Source of the DNA: Bacteroidaceae bacterium
Lineage (GTDB): Bacteria; Bacteroidota; Bacteroidia; Bacteroidales; Bacteroidaceae
Assembly (NCBI GenBank): GCA_024401215.1
Contig: JAKSLL010000001.1
Location: forward strand, 55,993-119,992
Length of the DNA: 64,000 nt
Direction: 5' to 3'
The position numbers were made by a program, and so were the translations under genes. The number at the start of each line of letters is the position of its first letter. The first letter of the stretch is position 1. Positions 52,652-61,458 of this stretch are shown here, piece after piece. The notes below the pieces were generated by a model. It searched no databases and was not told the origin of the DNA. It saw only the letters and a list, made by a program, of their open reading frames with translations.

Positions 52652-54241
52652 ATGAATAGACAAACAAAAAGAGTCATAAAAAAGTTTGGAAGTTGGTACT
52701 TCTCAATAAAGTCACTGCCTTATTGGTGTATCAGTATCATGGACTTTATGGTAATTTTTGTTTCTATGGCGTTCATGTATTGTTTGGTTTATGGTCCTTC
52801 AAAATTGGTGGCAAATGGCTATCAGATGTTGTGGACTTTGCTAATCGACATGATATTCTATTTGATAGGCATGAAACTATTCCACACATATACTGATGTA
52901 TTTCGTGTGTTGAGTTTTAAGGATCTTGCACGTACGGCTTGTGCTACATTCCTTGGTTCGGTTTTATGTATGGCTTTCAGATGGGCTATAGATATGATAC
53001 CATATACAAGTAGCGTGCCATATCGTGTTTTTGTGCTTACATTTGTATGTAGCACAGTCGTTCTTTGGATAATGAGAATAATTGTAAGAAATTTGCATGA
53101 TATATCTCGTGAGAATGTTAGAGAAGAATTGGAATTGCTTCCTCGTCAAGAGATAGAGGTGGATATGGAAAAAATAGGCGAGTTGATACATGGGAAATGT
53201 GTCTTGATTACTGGTGCTGCGGGTAGCATAGGTAGTGAGATAACACGCCAGATTGCAGCATTTCGCCCGTCAAAGCTTATTTTGGTTGACCAAGCAGAAA
53301 CACCTATGCATGACCTTATGCTTGAGATGAAATCCAATATGGAGTTCCTTGATATTAAATTTGTCGTTGCATCGATAATTAATCAAGGGAGAATGACGAA
53401 AATCTTCTCAAAGTATAAGCCTGACTATGTTTTTCATGCTGCGGCATACAAGCATGTTCCAATGATGGAGGATAATCCAAGCATTAGTGTACAAAATAAT
53501 GTGTTCGGAACACGTATATTAGCAGATTTGGCTGTTAGAAATCATGTCAAGAAGTTTGTGATGGTCTCAACAGATAAGGCTGTAAACCCAACCAATGTTA
53601 TGGGATGCTCTAAAAGACTGTGTGAGATTTATGTACAAAGTTTGAACACACATCTCGAAAAGATGGAGGGCGAGCACACACAGTTTATCACAACACGTTT
53701 TGGAAATGTGTTAGGTTCAAATGGCTCTGTCATTCCTTTGTTCAAGAAGCAGATAGAGAAGGGTGGACCGGTGACAGTTACTCATCCTGATATATTAAGA
53801 TATTTTATGCTCATACCTGAAGCTTGTAAGTTGGTATTGGAGGCAGGCACAATGGGCAATGGCGGAGAAGTGTTTGTCTTTGACATGGGTGAGCCAGTAA
53901 AGATTGCAGATCTTGCAAAAAAGATGATTCATAACAGTGGAAAAAGAAATATAGAAATAAAATATACAGGTCTTCGAGAAGGTGAGAAATTGTATGAGGA
54001 GGTTTTGTTCAAAGGCGAAGAGGAACGTGAAACATCACATCAGAAGATACGAGTCGCAAAAGTTAAGGAATATGAATACGATTATGTATGTCAGCAGTTC
54101 GAACGCTTGAAAGAAGTGACTCAGACTTATGATGAGATGGCCATTGTCAAGCAGATGAAGGTGATAGTTCCTGAGTTTAAGAGCAATAACTCAAAATATG
54201 AGATACTTGATCATGAGACAGATGAAGGATATAAAGTATAA
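52652..54241 (+). CDS. UDP-sugar 4,6-dehydratase (PglF/CapD/FlaA1-like), membrane-bound
   Basis: 529 residues from the ATG at 52652 (TTG at 52613 rejected). Four hydrophobic segments lie within about 30-155, and then comes a soluble short-chain dehydrogenase-like domain. LITGAAGSIGSE (about 185-196) is the NAD-binding motif. VSTDKAVNPTNVMGCSKRL (from about 305) carries the catalytic Thr/Asp/Lys and MGxxK region typical of PglF-type dehydratases, with Met where classic SDRs have Tyr. It is shorter than many PglF proteins because the region between membrane part and Rossmann domain is reduced. It would make the 4-keto-6-deoxy substrate for the PglE-like enzyme at 49978. A good promoter precedes it. 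Confidence 0.92.
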   Translation: MNRQTKRVIKKFGSWYFSIKSLPYWCISIMDFMVIFVSMAFMYCLVYGPSKLVANGYQMLWTLLIDMIFYLIGMKLFHTYTDVFRVLSFKDLARTACATFLGSVLCMAFRWAIDMIPYTSSVPYRVFVLTFVCSTVVLWIMRIIVRNLHDISRENVREELELLPRQEIEVDMEKIGELIHGKCVLITGAAGSIGSEITRQIAAFRPSKLILVDQAETPMHDLMLEMKSNMEFLDIKFVVASIINQGRMTKIFSKYKPDYVFHAAAYKHVPMMEDNPSISVQNNVFGTRILADLAVRNHVKKFVMVSTDKAVNPTNVMGCSKRLCEIYVQSLNTHLEKMEGEHTQFITTRFGNVLGSNGSVIPLFKKQIEKGGPVTVTHPDILRYFMLIPEACKLVLEAGTMGNGGEVFVFDMGEPVKIADLAKKMIHNSGKRNIEIKYTGLREGEKLYEEVLFKGEEERETSHQKIRVAKVKEYEYDYVCQQFERLKEVTQTYDEMAIVKQMKVIVPEFKSNNSKYEILDHETDEGYKV

Positions 54242-54292
54242 TTAATTGGGTTTACGTACAAAAGTGTAGAAATTAAATAAACAAAATATAAC

Positions 54293-55513
54293 ATGGTGAA
54301 AAAGTTTGGAATAATTGTGTTGACTATGCTTTCAAGTATAGTTGCACTTGCACAGAAGTCTGATGCTGATTCCACCTATACTATTATTGATGGTATTAAG
54401 GTTCCATTAGTGGAAAGAAGATATGTGGCAAACACATATTTTCAGGATAACTGGTATGTGGGAGCGTATGCTGGCGGTGTATATAACTGGGGCAGTGATT
54501 GCTCTAAGGCTGGCTTTTTTAAGAAGATAGGTCCTGCTTTCGCATTAAATGTAGGTAAGCAGTTAACACCTGTTAGTGATCTTCGACTCGTTGTTAGTTA
54601 TACTAGAAATACAGGCGTAACTGATGACCAGTTTACTGGTTTTGGTCATCCAGAACTTAATCATAAAACATTCAAGTTCAATGCTTATTCTTTGGGCGTT
54701 GATTATATGATGAACTTCACAAACCTTATTTGTGGATTCCGTGAGAATCGTTTCTTGAATATTTATGGAATCATTGGTCTTGGTGGTAGTATGTCAAGAG
54801 ACTATGAGACTGATGCTTATTCTCAATTCTACGACAATTCTCATGCTGCTCAGTTGGGTAATAAGGATAAATACCACAATCGTCAGCATTCTCTTGTTAA
54901 TATTCGCGCAGGTGTTGGTGCGACATTTAATTTGAGTCATAAGTGGGATCTTCATGTTGAGGCAGTAAATCATTTCATCGACAACTCTTACGACGGTAAC
55001 CCTACAACAGGAAATATATGGGATGGCCGAGTTGATGTTCTTGCAGGTGTTACATACCATTTCAAGAATAGAGGAGGTAAGGATGCAGGTTTCTATTATC
55101 CTCGTCATGACATGGAGCTTTACAACCGCAAGCTTGCCGCTATCAATGATCTTCGTGAGAAGACAAGATTGCGTAAGAAGGAGGTTGAAGAGATGGAACC
55201 AGATACTGTTGCTGTGAATGCCCACGTTACTTACACACTTATTGCATTTGACGGTGGAAGTACGACAGTTGATCGTTTGCAGCAGACAAATATCTATACT
55301 ACTGCGTTAGCTTGGACAAAGGCTCCTCAGAGCAAGATATATATTACAAACTCTATTGCAGTTGACAACAAGTTGTATAGAGGCCGTGCGGAGGCAATTC
55401 GTGATATCCTTGTAGAGCGATATGAAATCCCTGCTTCAAAGATAAATATTGTTGCAAACGAGAAGACGATTCATCCAAAGGGTGATTATATTGTGTTCAT
55501 CGTTAATGAATAA
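54293..55513 (+). CDS. Outer-membrane barrel protein with degenerate OmpA-like domain
   Basis: 406 residues. A signal peptide spans about 1-21 (VKKFGIIVLTMLSSIVALAQ). The barrel-like part includes NWYVGAYAGGVYNWG, FALNVGKQLTP and LRLVVSYTRN. The C-terminal domain (HVTYTLIAFDGGSTTVDRLQ..., then LYRGRAEAIRDILVE) has the RAxxI helix of OmpA domains but lacks the usual FxxxxxxL block seen in its relatives at 51159 and 55558. Peptidoglycan binding may therefore be altered or lost. It starts 52 bases after the dehydratase gene and is followed by its paralogue after 44 bases, so they are probably co-transcribed. Confidence 0.78.
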   Translation: MVKKFGIIVLTMLSSIVALAQKSDADSTYTIIDGIKVPLVERRYVANTYFQDNWYVGAYAGGVYNWGSDCSKAGFFKKIGPAFALNVGKQLTPVSDLRLVVSYTRNTGVTDDQFTGFGHPELNHKTFKFNAYSLGVDYMMNFTNLICGFRENRFLNIYGIIGLGGSMSRDYETDAYSQFYDNSHAAQLGNKDKYHNRQHSLVNIRAGVGATFNLSHKWDLHVEAVNHFIDNSYDGNPTTGNIWDGRVDVLAGVTYHFKNRGGKDAGFYYPRHDMELYNRKLAAINDLREKTRLRKKEVEEMEPDTVAVNAHVTYTLIAFDGGSTTVDRLQQTNIYTTALAWTKAPQSKIYITNSIAVDNKLYRGRAEAIRDILVERYEIPASKINIVANEKTIHPKGDYIVFIVNE

Positions 55514-55557
55514 GTTGCGGCAATAAACTGAATATAAATTATAGGAATAAGTAAACA

Positions 55558-56847
55558 ATGGTAAAGAAAATATATATAACAGTTTGCATAGCTCTTTTGA
55601 GTGTGGCTGCATCTGCTCAGAAACATAGAAACCAAGATGTTGATTCTACATTTTCTCGCATTGAGCTTGATGATGACAGCTTGTATTACGATGAAAATGC
55701 ATATCTTGATGACTATCATTTCCTTGACAATATTTTCGTGTTGGCACAGGTTGGTGTCAGCCATTCTATGTCTGAAAACACTCGATTTGGCTCATTCTTA
55801 AAGAATGAAAAACCAAGTTTTAATGTGGGTGTCGGTAAGTGGCTTTACCCATCTTTCGGTGTGCGTGTGACAGCAGGTCTTCACCCTCAGGTTGGTCGTG
55901 CAGAATGGGAATTGTGTGATATTTGGCCAGGAACATTCGGATTCTATGATTTTAACATGTTTTCAGGCTATTTTGATGGTTTGATAAACTTGTCAAACAT
56001 TTTCTATAAGTATCACGAGTCTCGTGTATTCAATCTCATCGGTATTATTGGACTTGGCTATAACCATACATTTGGCTTTGATAAGAAGAAATGTGATTTG
56101 ATGATGAGTCCAACAAACGGTACAGGCCAGGTATATCCTGTTGATACAAAGCCAGGTAATTATTTCGCTGCTCATGTAGGTCTTCAAGGACGCTGGAAGA
56201 TAAATGCTGCATGGGATATTACAGGTGAAGTGACATTCAATGGAACAGATGATAAATATAATGGTCACGAGTATGACCGTGTATATGATACTTACTTTGA
56301 TGTGCTTGTTGGTGCACAGTTCCATTTCAAAGATTGTCATGGAAGACGCCGTTTCCATTATGTAAAGCATTATAACGCAGGTGTTGTAGAACGCTTGAAT
56401 AAGATGATTGACGATGAGACAGAGAATCTTAATGATGCGAATAACATGATGCCAGAGATTGTTGAGGATGTTAACCTTAGCGAGGCTCTTCAGACAACGA
56501 TTTCTTTCTATGTTGACCGTTTCTACATCACAGATGCTCAGAAGAGAAATGTTAAGGCTGTAGCAAAGTTCCTTTCTACACATCCTGACATTAATCTTAT
56601 TGTCACAGGTTATGCTGACATCGAGACTGCATATCCAGCCTACAACCTTCGCCTTTCACAGAAGCGTGCCAAGGCTGTGTACGATATGCTTGTTGACGAG
56701 TTTAATGTGCCAAAGGAACGTCTTCGTATAGATTATAAGGGTGATACTGTGCAGCCTTATGAGACTGTAAACGAGTGGAACCGTGCTGTCATCTTCTTCC
56801 TTGATAGAGACGGAGGTAAGAGCCAGCTTTTGGAATCTGCAAAGTAA
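55558..56847 (+). CDS. OmpA-family outer-membrane protein
   Basis: 429 residues. A signal peptide covers about 1-21 (VKKIYITVCIALLSVAASAQ). A barrel-like middle has NIFVLAQVGVSHSMSEN, FNVGVGKWLYPSFGVRVTAG and HVGLQGRWKINAAWDITGEV. The C-terminal OmpA domain starts TISFYVDRFYITDAQKRNV (about 319-337) and contains YNLRLSQKRAKAVYDML, a close match to NxxLSxxRAxxVxxxL (about 362-378), so it should bind peptidoglycan. It is the best-preserved of the three paralogues (51159, 54293, 55558). A 73-base gap separates it from the leucine-rich protein. Confidence 0.88.
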   Translation: MVKKIYITVCIALLSVAASAQKHRNQDVDSTFSRIELDDDSLYYDENAYLDDYHFLDNIFVLAQVGVSHSMSENTRFGSFLKNEKPSFNVGVGKWLYPSFGVRVTAGLHPQVGRAEWELCDIWPGTFGFYDFNMFSGYFDGLINLSNIFYKYHESRVFNLIGIIGLGYNHTFGFDKKKCDLMMSPTNGTGQVYPVDTKPGNYFAAHVGLQGRWKINAAWDITGEVTFNGTDDKYNGHEYDRVYDTYFDVLVGAQFHFKDCHGRRRFHYVKHYNAGVVERLNKMIDDETENLNDANNMMPEIVEDVNLSEALQTTISFYVDRFYITDAQKRNVKAVAKFLSTHPDINLIVTGYADIETAYPAYNLRLSQKRAKAVYDMLVDEFNVPKERLRIDYKGDTVQPYETVNEWNRAVIFFLDRDGGKSQLLESAK

Positions 56848-56920
56848 ATACCTCATGTGAGTGATATGTTTCTCTTATGAGAATTCTTTAAATATCTAAC
56901 ATATAATCTGATAAAGAATT

Positions 56921-57712
56921 ATGAGATATATTTTGACATTTGTGCTTGCCATTGCTGCAATTTCGGGCGTTAGAGCACAGAATAATGAAGATATAGAAGT
57001 TGCAAGTAAAAACGTGGGTAATGTATCCATGTCTGCTGATGCTACAGTTCTTGCTGATTCTGCATATTATAAAAGTATGGAGATGACATCTCTCTCTATT
57101 CCAGCGTCAGTTAAAACTATAGGCCGTAATGCGGTCGACCATTGTTTTAAGTTGCAAACATTGAATGTTGCTGCTGATAATGCAACATTTAAGTCTGTTG
57201 ATGGTGTGATTTACTCTAAAGACGGAAAGACTCTTGTTCTTTGCCCTCCAGGCAAGACAGGAGAATTTGTTATTCCTTCAAGTGTGAAATCAATTGCTCC
57301 TGGTGCTTTTAGTACATGTAAGAAGATTACTTCTATAGTTCTTCCTAATGGCATTGAGGAGATTCCAGATTTTGCTTTTCAAGGTTGTTGGGGACTTGAG
57401 AAAATCAATCTCCCACAGGGGTTGAAGAGAATTGGAAAGCGTGCCTTTGATGGTACAATTATTCAGAAAATGAATATGCCAACATCAATGCAGAAGATTG
57501 ATGATGAAGCATTTGTCAATACAAGTCTTGTTGAGGTAAATCTCCGTGTGACAACACCATTTGAACTTGGTGAGAATGTGTTCAGCGAGATTTCTGTTAC
57601 TCGTTTGAATGTGCCATCTTCTGGTCTTTCAAACTTTAAGAAGCATCCTAAATGGGGCAAATTCGGAAGAATAACTCCAACACACAGCTATTGGACAGTT
57701 AAACTCCCATAA
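56921..57712 (+). CDS. Leucine-rich repeat protein, BspA/LRR_5 type
   Basis: 263 residues with a signal peptide at about 1-19 (RYILTFVLAIAAISGVRAQ). The body has repeats of the BspA/LRR_5 pattern such as LSIPASVKTIGRNAVDHCFKL, FVIPSSVKSIAPGAFSTCKKI and NLPQGLKRIGKRAFDG, each about 23 residues. BspA proteins sit at the surface or are secreted and take part in binding; the target here is unknown. It follows the OmpA genes and precedes a terminator, which ends this part of the locus. Confidence 0.88.
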   Translation: MRYILTFVLAIAAISGVRAQNNEDIEVASKNVGNVSMSADATVLADSAYYKSMEMTSLSIPASVKTIGRNAVDHCFKLQTLNVAADNATFKSVDGVIYSKDGKTLVLCPPGKTGEFVIPSSVKSIAPGAFSTCKKITSIVLPNGIEEIPDFAFQGCWGLEKINLPQGLKRIGKRAFDGTIIQKMNMPTSMQKIDDEAFVNTSLVEVNLRVTTPFELGENVFSEISVTRLNVPSSGLSNFKKHPKWGKFGRITPTHSYWTVKLP

Positions 57713-57745
57713 GTTTGGGAGCCTGTCATAGTTATAAGCATAAAA

Positions 57746-57785
57746 GGGCTCATCTGTAATGTCATATTGCGGGTGAGCCGTTTTT
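57746..57785 (+). terminator. Rho-independent terminator
   Basis: GGCTCA (57747-57752) pairs with TGAGCC (57774-57779); the stem extends by about two further pairs, one a wobble, around a loop of about 20 bases. A TTTTT run (57781-57785) follows. It closes the OmpA/LRR genes. The remaining bases to 57876 show no gene. Confidence 0.65.
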
Positions 57786-57876
57786 CTTGTTAACCTGCTT
57801 ATAATACCTTCAGAAATTCTTGTACAAGACTTTCATGAAAACCGAATAATGACTAACTACAACAATCTATAGAAAA

Positions 57877-60450
57877 ATGAAACGTTCAATTCTAATTTTT
57901 ATCTGTACTTGTCTTGCAAGCGTATCTTATGCTCAGCAATGGATTGAAACGCCAGTAGAGGCAAAGCCGTACACTCGTTGGTGGTGGCTTGGTAGTGCTG
58001 TTGACTCTGTGGGATTAGACTACAATCTTACAGAATTAGCAAGAGCAGGCATTGGCGGTGTAGAGATAACCCCTATCTATGGTGTTAAGGGTAATGAAGC
58101 AAATGACATAGAATATCTGTCTCCTCGTTGGATGTCTATGCTTAAATATGTGCAAGACAGAGGTGCTCAGCTTGGGATAGAGACAAATATGTCAACAGGT
58201 ACAGGCTGGCCTTTTGGCGGGCCATTAGTGACGGAAGAGGATGCAGCTACAAAACTTGTTTTTGATGCTGAAGGTCACGCTTCTATAGGCAAGACAAAGC
58301 AGCAGGTGAAAAGAGCGGCTCCTGGAGGTGAAGGATTTGTTATAGACCACTTTGATAAAGATGCTGTTGCTCATTATCTTGGCAGATTCGACAAGGCTTT
58401 TGCTGATAATAATGTGCCATTCCCACATACCATGTTCAATGATAGTTATGAAGTGTATGGAGCAGACTGGACACCTCGTCTGTATTGGGAGTTCAAGGAG
58501 CGTAGAGGCTATGATTTGGAACCTTTGGTTTATGTGCTTAACTCAAAAGAGACAGAGCGAGAAGATGCTGAGAAGCGCATAATCAGTGATTATCGTGAGA
58601 CTCTTGGAGAATTATTGCTTGAGAATTTCACAACTCAGTGGACAGACTGGGCGCATAAGCATGGAAGCATCACCCGTAATCAAGCTCACGGAAGTCCTGC
58701 CAACCTTCTTGATGTCTATGCAGCGGTGGATATTCCTGAGTGCGAAGGCTTTGGGTTAAGTGACTTCGGCATTCGTGGACTTCGTAAGGATGAGGGATAT
58801 ACTAAAAAGAACGATTCAGACATATCAATGCTAAAATATGCTTCTTCGGCGGCGCATATTTCAGGAAAGAAATACACATCGAGCGAAACATTCACATGGC
58901 TGACAGAACATTTCCGCACATCACTCTCTCAATGCAAGCCCGACCTCGACCTTATGTTTCTTTCAGGAGTCAATCATGTGTTCTTCCATGGTTCATGCTA
59001 CTCTCCTAAAGAAGCGGAATGGCCAGGATGGCGATTCTATGCAAGTGTAGATATGACTTCTAATAATAATTGGTGGTCAGCTATGCCTGCTTTCTCTAAA
59101 TATATAGAGAGATGCCAGTCTTTTCTTCAATGGGGTGCCCCTGATAATGATGTACTTGTCTATCTTCCTTATTACGATATGATATATGATCAGCCAGGCA
59201 CAGTCGCTCTTTTTGATATCCATTCGATGGAGAAGCGTGCGCCAAAGTTCATAGAGACAGTACAGACGATTATCAAAAATGGTTATGATGTGGATTACAT
59301 CTCCGATAGATACTTGCTCAAGGATGATGTCACAAGCAGATATGCGACAGTCATAGTCCCTGATGTTGAATTTATGCCGTTAGCAACTCTTAAGCGCTTG
59401 ATGGAAATAGCCGATAAGGGCGGTCAGGTGATGTTTGTTAAGTCATTGCCAAAGTCCGTGCCTGGCTATGGAAAAACAAAAGAACAGAAAGAGTTTATTG
59501 CTTTGATCAAGCAGTTGCAGCGTAAAGTCTCTTTCCACCCAGAACAGGCAATGATGACGACGTGGGGTGAAGGTTCAATCATAACATCGCCAGACTATAG
59601 CGATGGCTTGCAATATAGTAAAGCAAGAAAAGAGCCAATGCGCATTAAATCAGGACTCAGCTGCATACGTCGTTCTAACGACAATGGATATCATTATTTC
59701 ATCTCAAATCTTCAGGGCAAGGATGTGGACTCATATATCGAATTGGGTATAACTGCTAAAGCCGTTGAGATGTACAATCCAATGAATGGCAAGGTTGAGA
59801 AAGCTCCTTTGAATGACCAAGGCTTGGTTAGACTTCAGCTGAAGAGCGGCGAGAGCATAATTCTGCGTACTTACAACAATGCCACAGATGCGCAGTCTTC
59901 ATTGCCTTTGCATAAATATTACAACGCTCTTGAATATCGTGCAACAAAGCTTTATGGGTGGACTCTTACTTTCAAAGAGTCTGCTCCTGTAAAGATAGAA
60001 GGGGATTGGAAGATGAGCGGTTTGCCTAAGTCGTGGACAGAACTTGGTGATACACTGCTTAACTCAACCATGGCTACAGGTGTATATAAGACAGTGTTCG
60101 CTATGCCAAAGATTGTTTCAAACGCTGCATTCATTCTTGACTTAGGCGATGTGAGAGAGACTGCAAAAGTGATAGTGAACGGCAAAGATGCTGGCACTTT
60201 GTTCGCTGTGCCATTCCGATTGGACATTACCCCATATCTGCATGAAGGAAATAACACACTTGAGGTTGAAGTATCTAATCTTCCTGCCAACCGTATTGCA
60301 AAGATGGATCGTGATGGGGTGGAATGGAGAAAGTTCAAGGAGATAAATGTTGTCGATTTGAATTATAAGAAAGATAAATACAACAATTGGGCTCCTATGC
60401 CATCAGGATTGAATAGCGAGGTCAAGCTTGTGCCATGCACACTAGAATAG
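57877..60450 (+). CDS. GH106-like alpha-L-rhamnosidase-type glycoside hydrolase
   Basis: 857 residues. A signal peptide at about 1-19 (KRSILIFICTCLASVSYAQ) sends it out of the cytoplasm. The PYTRWWWLGSAVDSVGLDYNL opening (about 31-51) and IGGVEITPIYG with NMSTGTGWPFGG are hallmarks of the GH106 group. The C-terminal part, FILDLGDVRETAKVIVNGKDAGTLFAVPFRLDI (about 752-784), is a carbohydrate-binding jelly roll like those of GH2 enzymes. Length is in the family range. Rhamnosidase activity is the family's main described function; pectic or host glycans are likely substrates. It starts 92 bases after the terminator and ends one base before the transporter gene. Confidence 0.85.
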   Translation: MKRSILIFICTCLASVSYAQQWIETPVEAKPYTRWWWLGSAVDSVGLDYNLTELARAGIGGVEITPIYGVKGNEANDIEYLSPRWMSMLKYVQDRGAQLGIETNMSTGTGWPFGGPLVTEEDAATKLVFDAEGHASIGKTKQQVKRAAPGGEGFVIDHFDKDAVAHYLGRFDKAFADNNVPFPHTMFNDSYEVYGADWTPRLYWEFKERRGYDLEPLVYVLNSKETEREDAEKRIISDYRETLGELLLENFTTQWTDWAHKHGSITRNQAHGSPANLLDVYAAVDIPECEGFGLSDFGIRGLRKDEGYTKKNDSDISMLKYASSAAHISGKKYTSSETFTWLTEHFRTSLSQCKPDLDLMFLSGVNHVFFHGSCYSPKEAEWPGWRFYASVDMTSNNNWWSAMPAFSKYIERCQSFLQWGAPDNDVLVYLPYYDMIYDQPGTVALFDIHSMEKRAPKFIETVQTIIKNGYDVDYISDRYLLKDDVTSRYATVIVPDVEFMPLATLKRLMEIADKGGQVMFVKSLPKSVPGYGKTKEQKEFIALIKQLQRKVSFHPEQAMMTTWGEGSIITSPDYSDGLQYSKARKEPMRIKSGLSCIRRSNDNGYHYFISNLQGKDVDSYIELGITAKAVEMYNPMNGKVEKAPLNDQGLVRLQLKSGESIILRTYNNATDAQSSLPLHKYYNALEYRATKLYGWTLTFKESAPVKIEGDWKMSGLPKSWTELGDTLLNSTMATGVYKTVFAMPKIVSNAAFILDLGDVRETAKVIVNGKDAGTLFAVPFRLDITPYLHEGNNTLEVEVSNLPANRIAKMDRDGVEWRKFKEINVVDLNYKKDKYNNWAPMPSGLNSEVKLVPCTLE

Positions 60451-60451
60451 G

Positions 60452-61378
60452 ATGATGTATAAAGGCGAACTTATATCGTTGGCGGTTGCCATATCATGGA
60501 CAATCACAGCCATGTTGGCTGAAGTGGCAAGCAAGAAAATCACTCCGCTGGGATTGAATGTGTTCAGAATGTTGCTGTCTTTGGCTTTTCTCTCCATCTT
60601 GATGTGGGTGTGTGTAGGAACACCATATCCTAAAGATGCAGATTCCGAGACATGGTTCTGGCTTAGTCTAAGTGGTTTTGTTGGCTATGTGCTTGGCGAC
60701 TACTGCCTTTTCAATTCGTACATGCTTATTGGCAGCCGCTTCGGACAGCTTTTCATGACTCTTGCTCCTGCGGCAGCGGCGATCTTTGGCTGGGTGCTCC
60801 TTGGGGAGACTATGTCTTGGCTTGCTATCGTTGGCATGCTCGTTGTGATGATAGGTATAGGTATGAGTGTCCTTGGCAAAGGAGAATCCAAGCGTAAAGT
60901 TGAGATAAAGCTGCCTATTAAAGGAATCCTTTTTGGTATAGGAGCAGGAATGGGGCAGGGTATTGGACTTGTTCTTAGCAAAGTAGGTATGACACATTAT
61001 GAGACGGTGGCCACGTCACAAGCCGTCCTTGACATCATGCCTTTTTCCAGCACATTCATCCGTGCGCTGACAGGTCTTGCTGGCTTTGTGATAGTGATGT
61101 TTGCAACACGCAAGACTCGTTCAATCATTCAGGCTTCACGCAATGGCAGAGGCATGCTGTTCGTGCTTGGAGCTACTATCTTTGGCCCGTTTGTTGGTGT
61201 CAGCCTCTCGCTTATGGCAACGCTCTATACCAGCACAGGTGTGGCTCAGACCATTATGGCGATGACACCTATTTTCATCCTTCTTCCAAGCAGGTATTTC
61301 TTCAAGCAGAAGGTTACAGCATTGGAAATTGTTGGTTCGGTTATTAGTGTGTTAGGTGTAACTCTCTTTTTCTTATAG
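60452..61378 (+). CDS. EamA/DMT-family transporter
   Basis: 308 residues, ten hydrophobic segments in two similar halves (EamA repeat). YKGELISLAVAISWTITAMLAEVAS starts the first. GWVLLGETMSWLAIVGMLVVMIGIG, then FGIGAGMGQGIGLVLSK, starts the second half. The transported compound is not known; family members carry sugars, amino acids or metabolites in or out of the cytoplasm. It starts one base after the GH106 stop and shares an operon with the glycosidase, so a role in moving released sugars is plausible but only inferred. Confidence 0.85.
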   Translation: MMYKGELISLAVAISWTITAMLAEVASKKITPLGLNVFRMLLSLAFLSILMWVCVGTPYPKDADSETWFWLSLSGFVGYVLGDYCLFNSYMLIGSRFGQLFMTLAPAAAAIFGWVLLGETMSWLAIVGMLVVMIGIGMSVLGKGESKRKVEIKLPIKGILFGIGAGMGQGIGLVLSKVGMTHYETVATSQAVLDIMPFSSTFIRALTGLAGFVIVMFATRKTRSIIQASRNGRGMLFVLGATIFGPFVGVSLSLMATLYTSTGVAQTIMAMTPIFILLPSRYFFKQKVTALEIVGSVISVLGVTLFFL

Positions 61379-61458
61379 TGATGTATAAAAAACATATAGC
61401 ATTTCTACTTTAGATTTTGAAAATGTAGTTTTTTACACGTTAAATAATAAAGTTAAGC

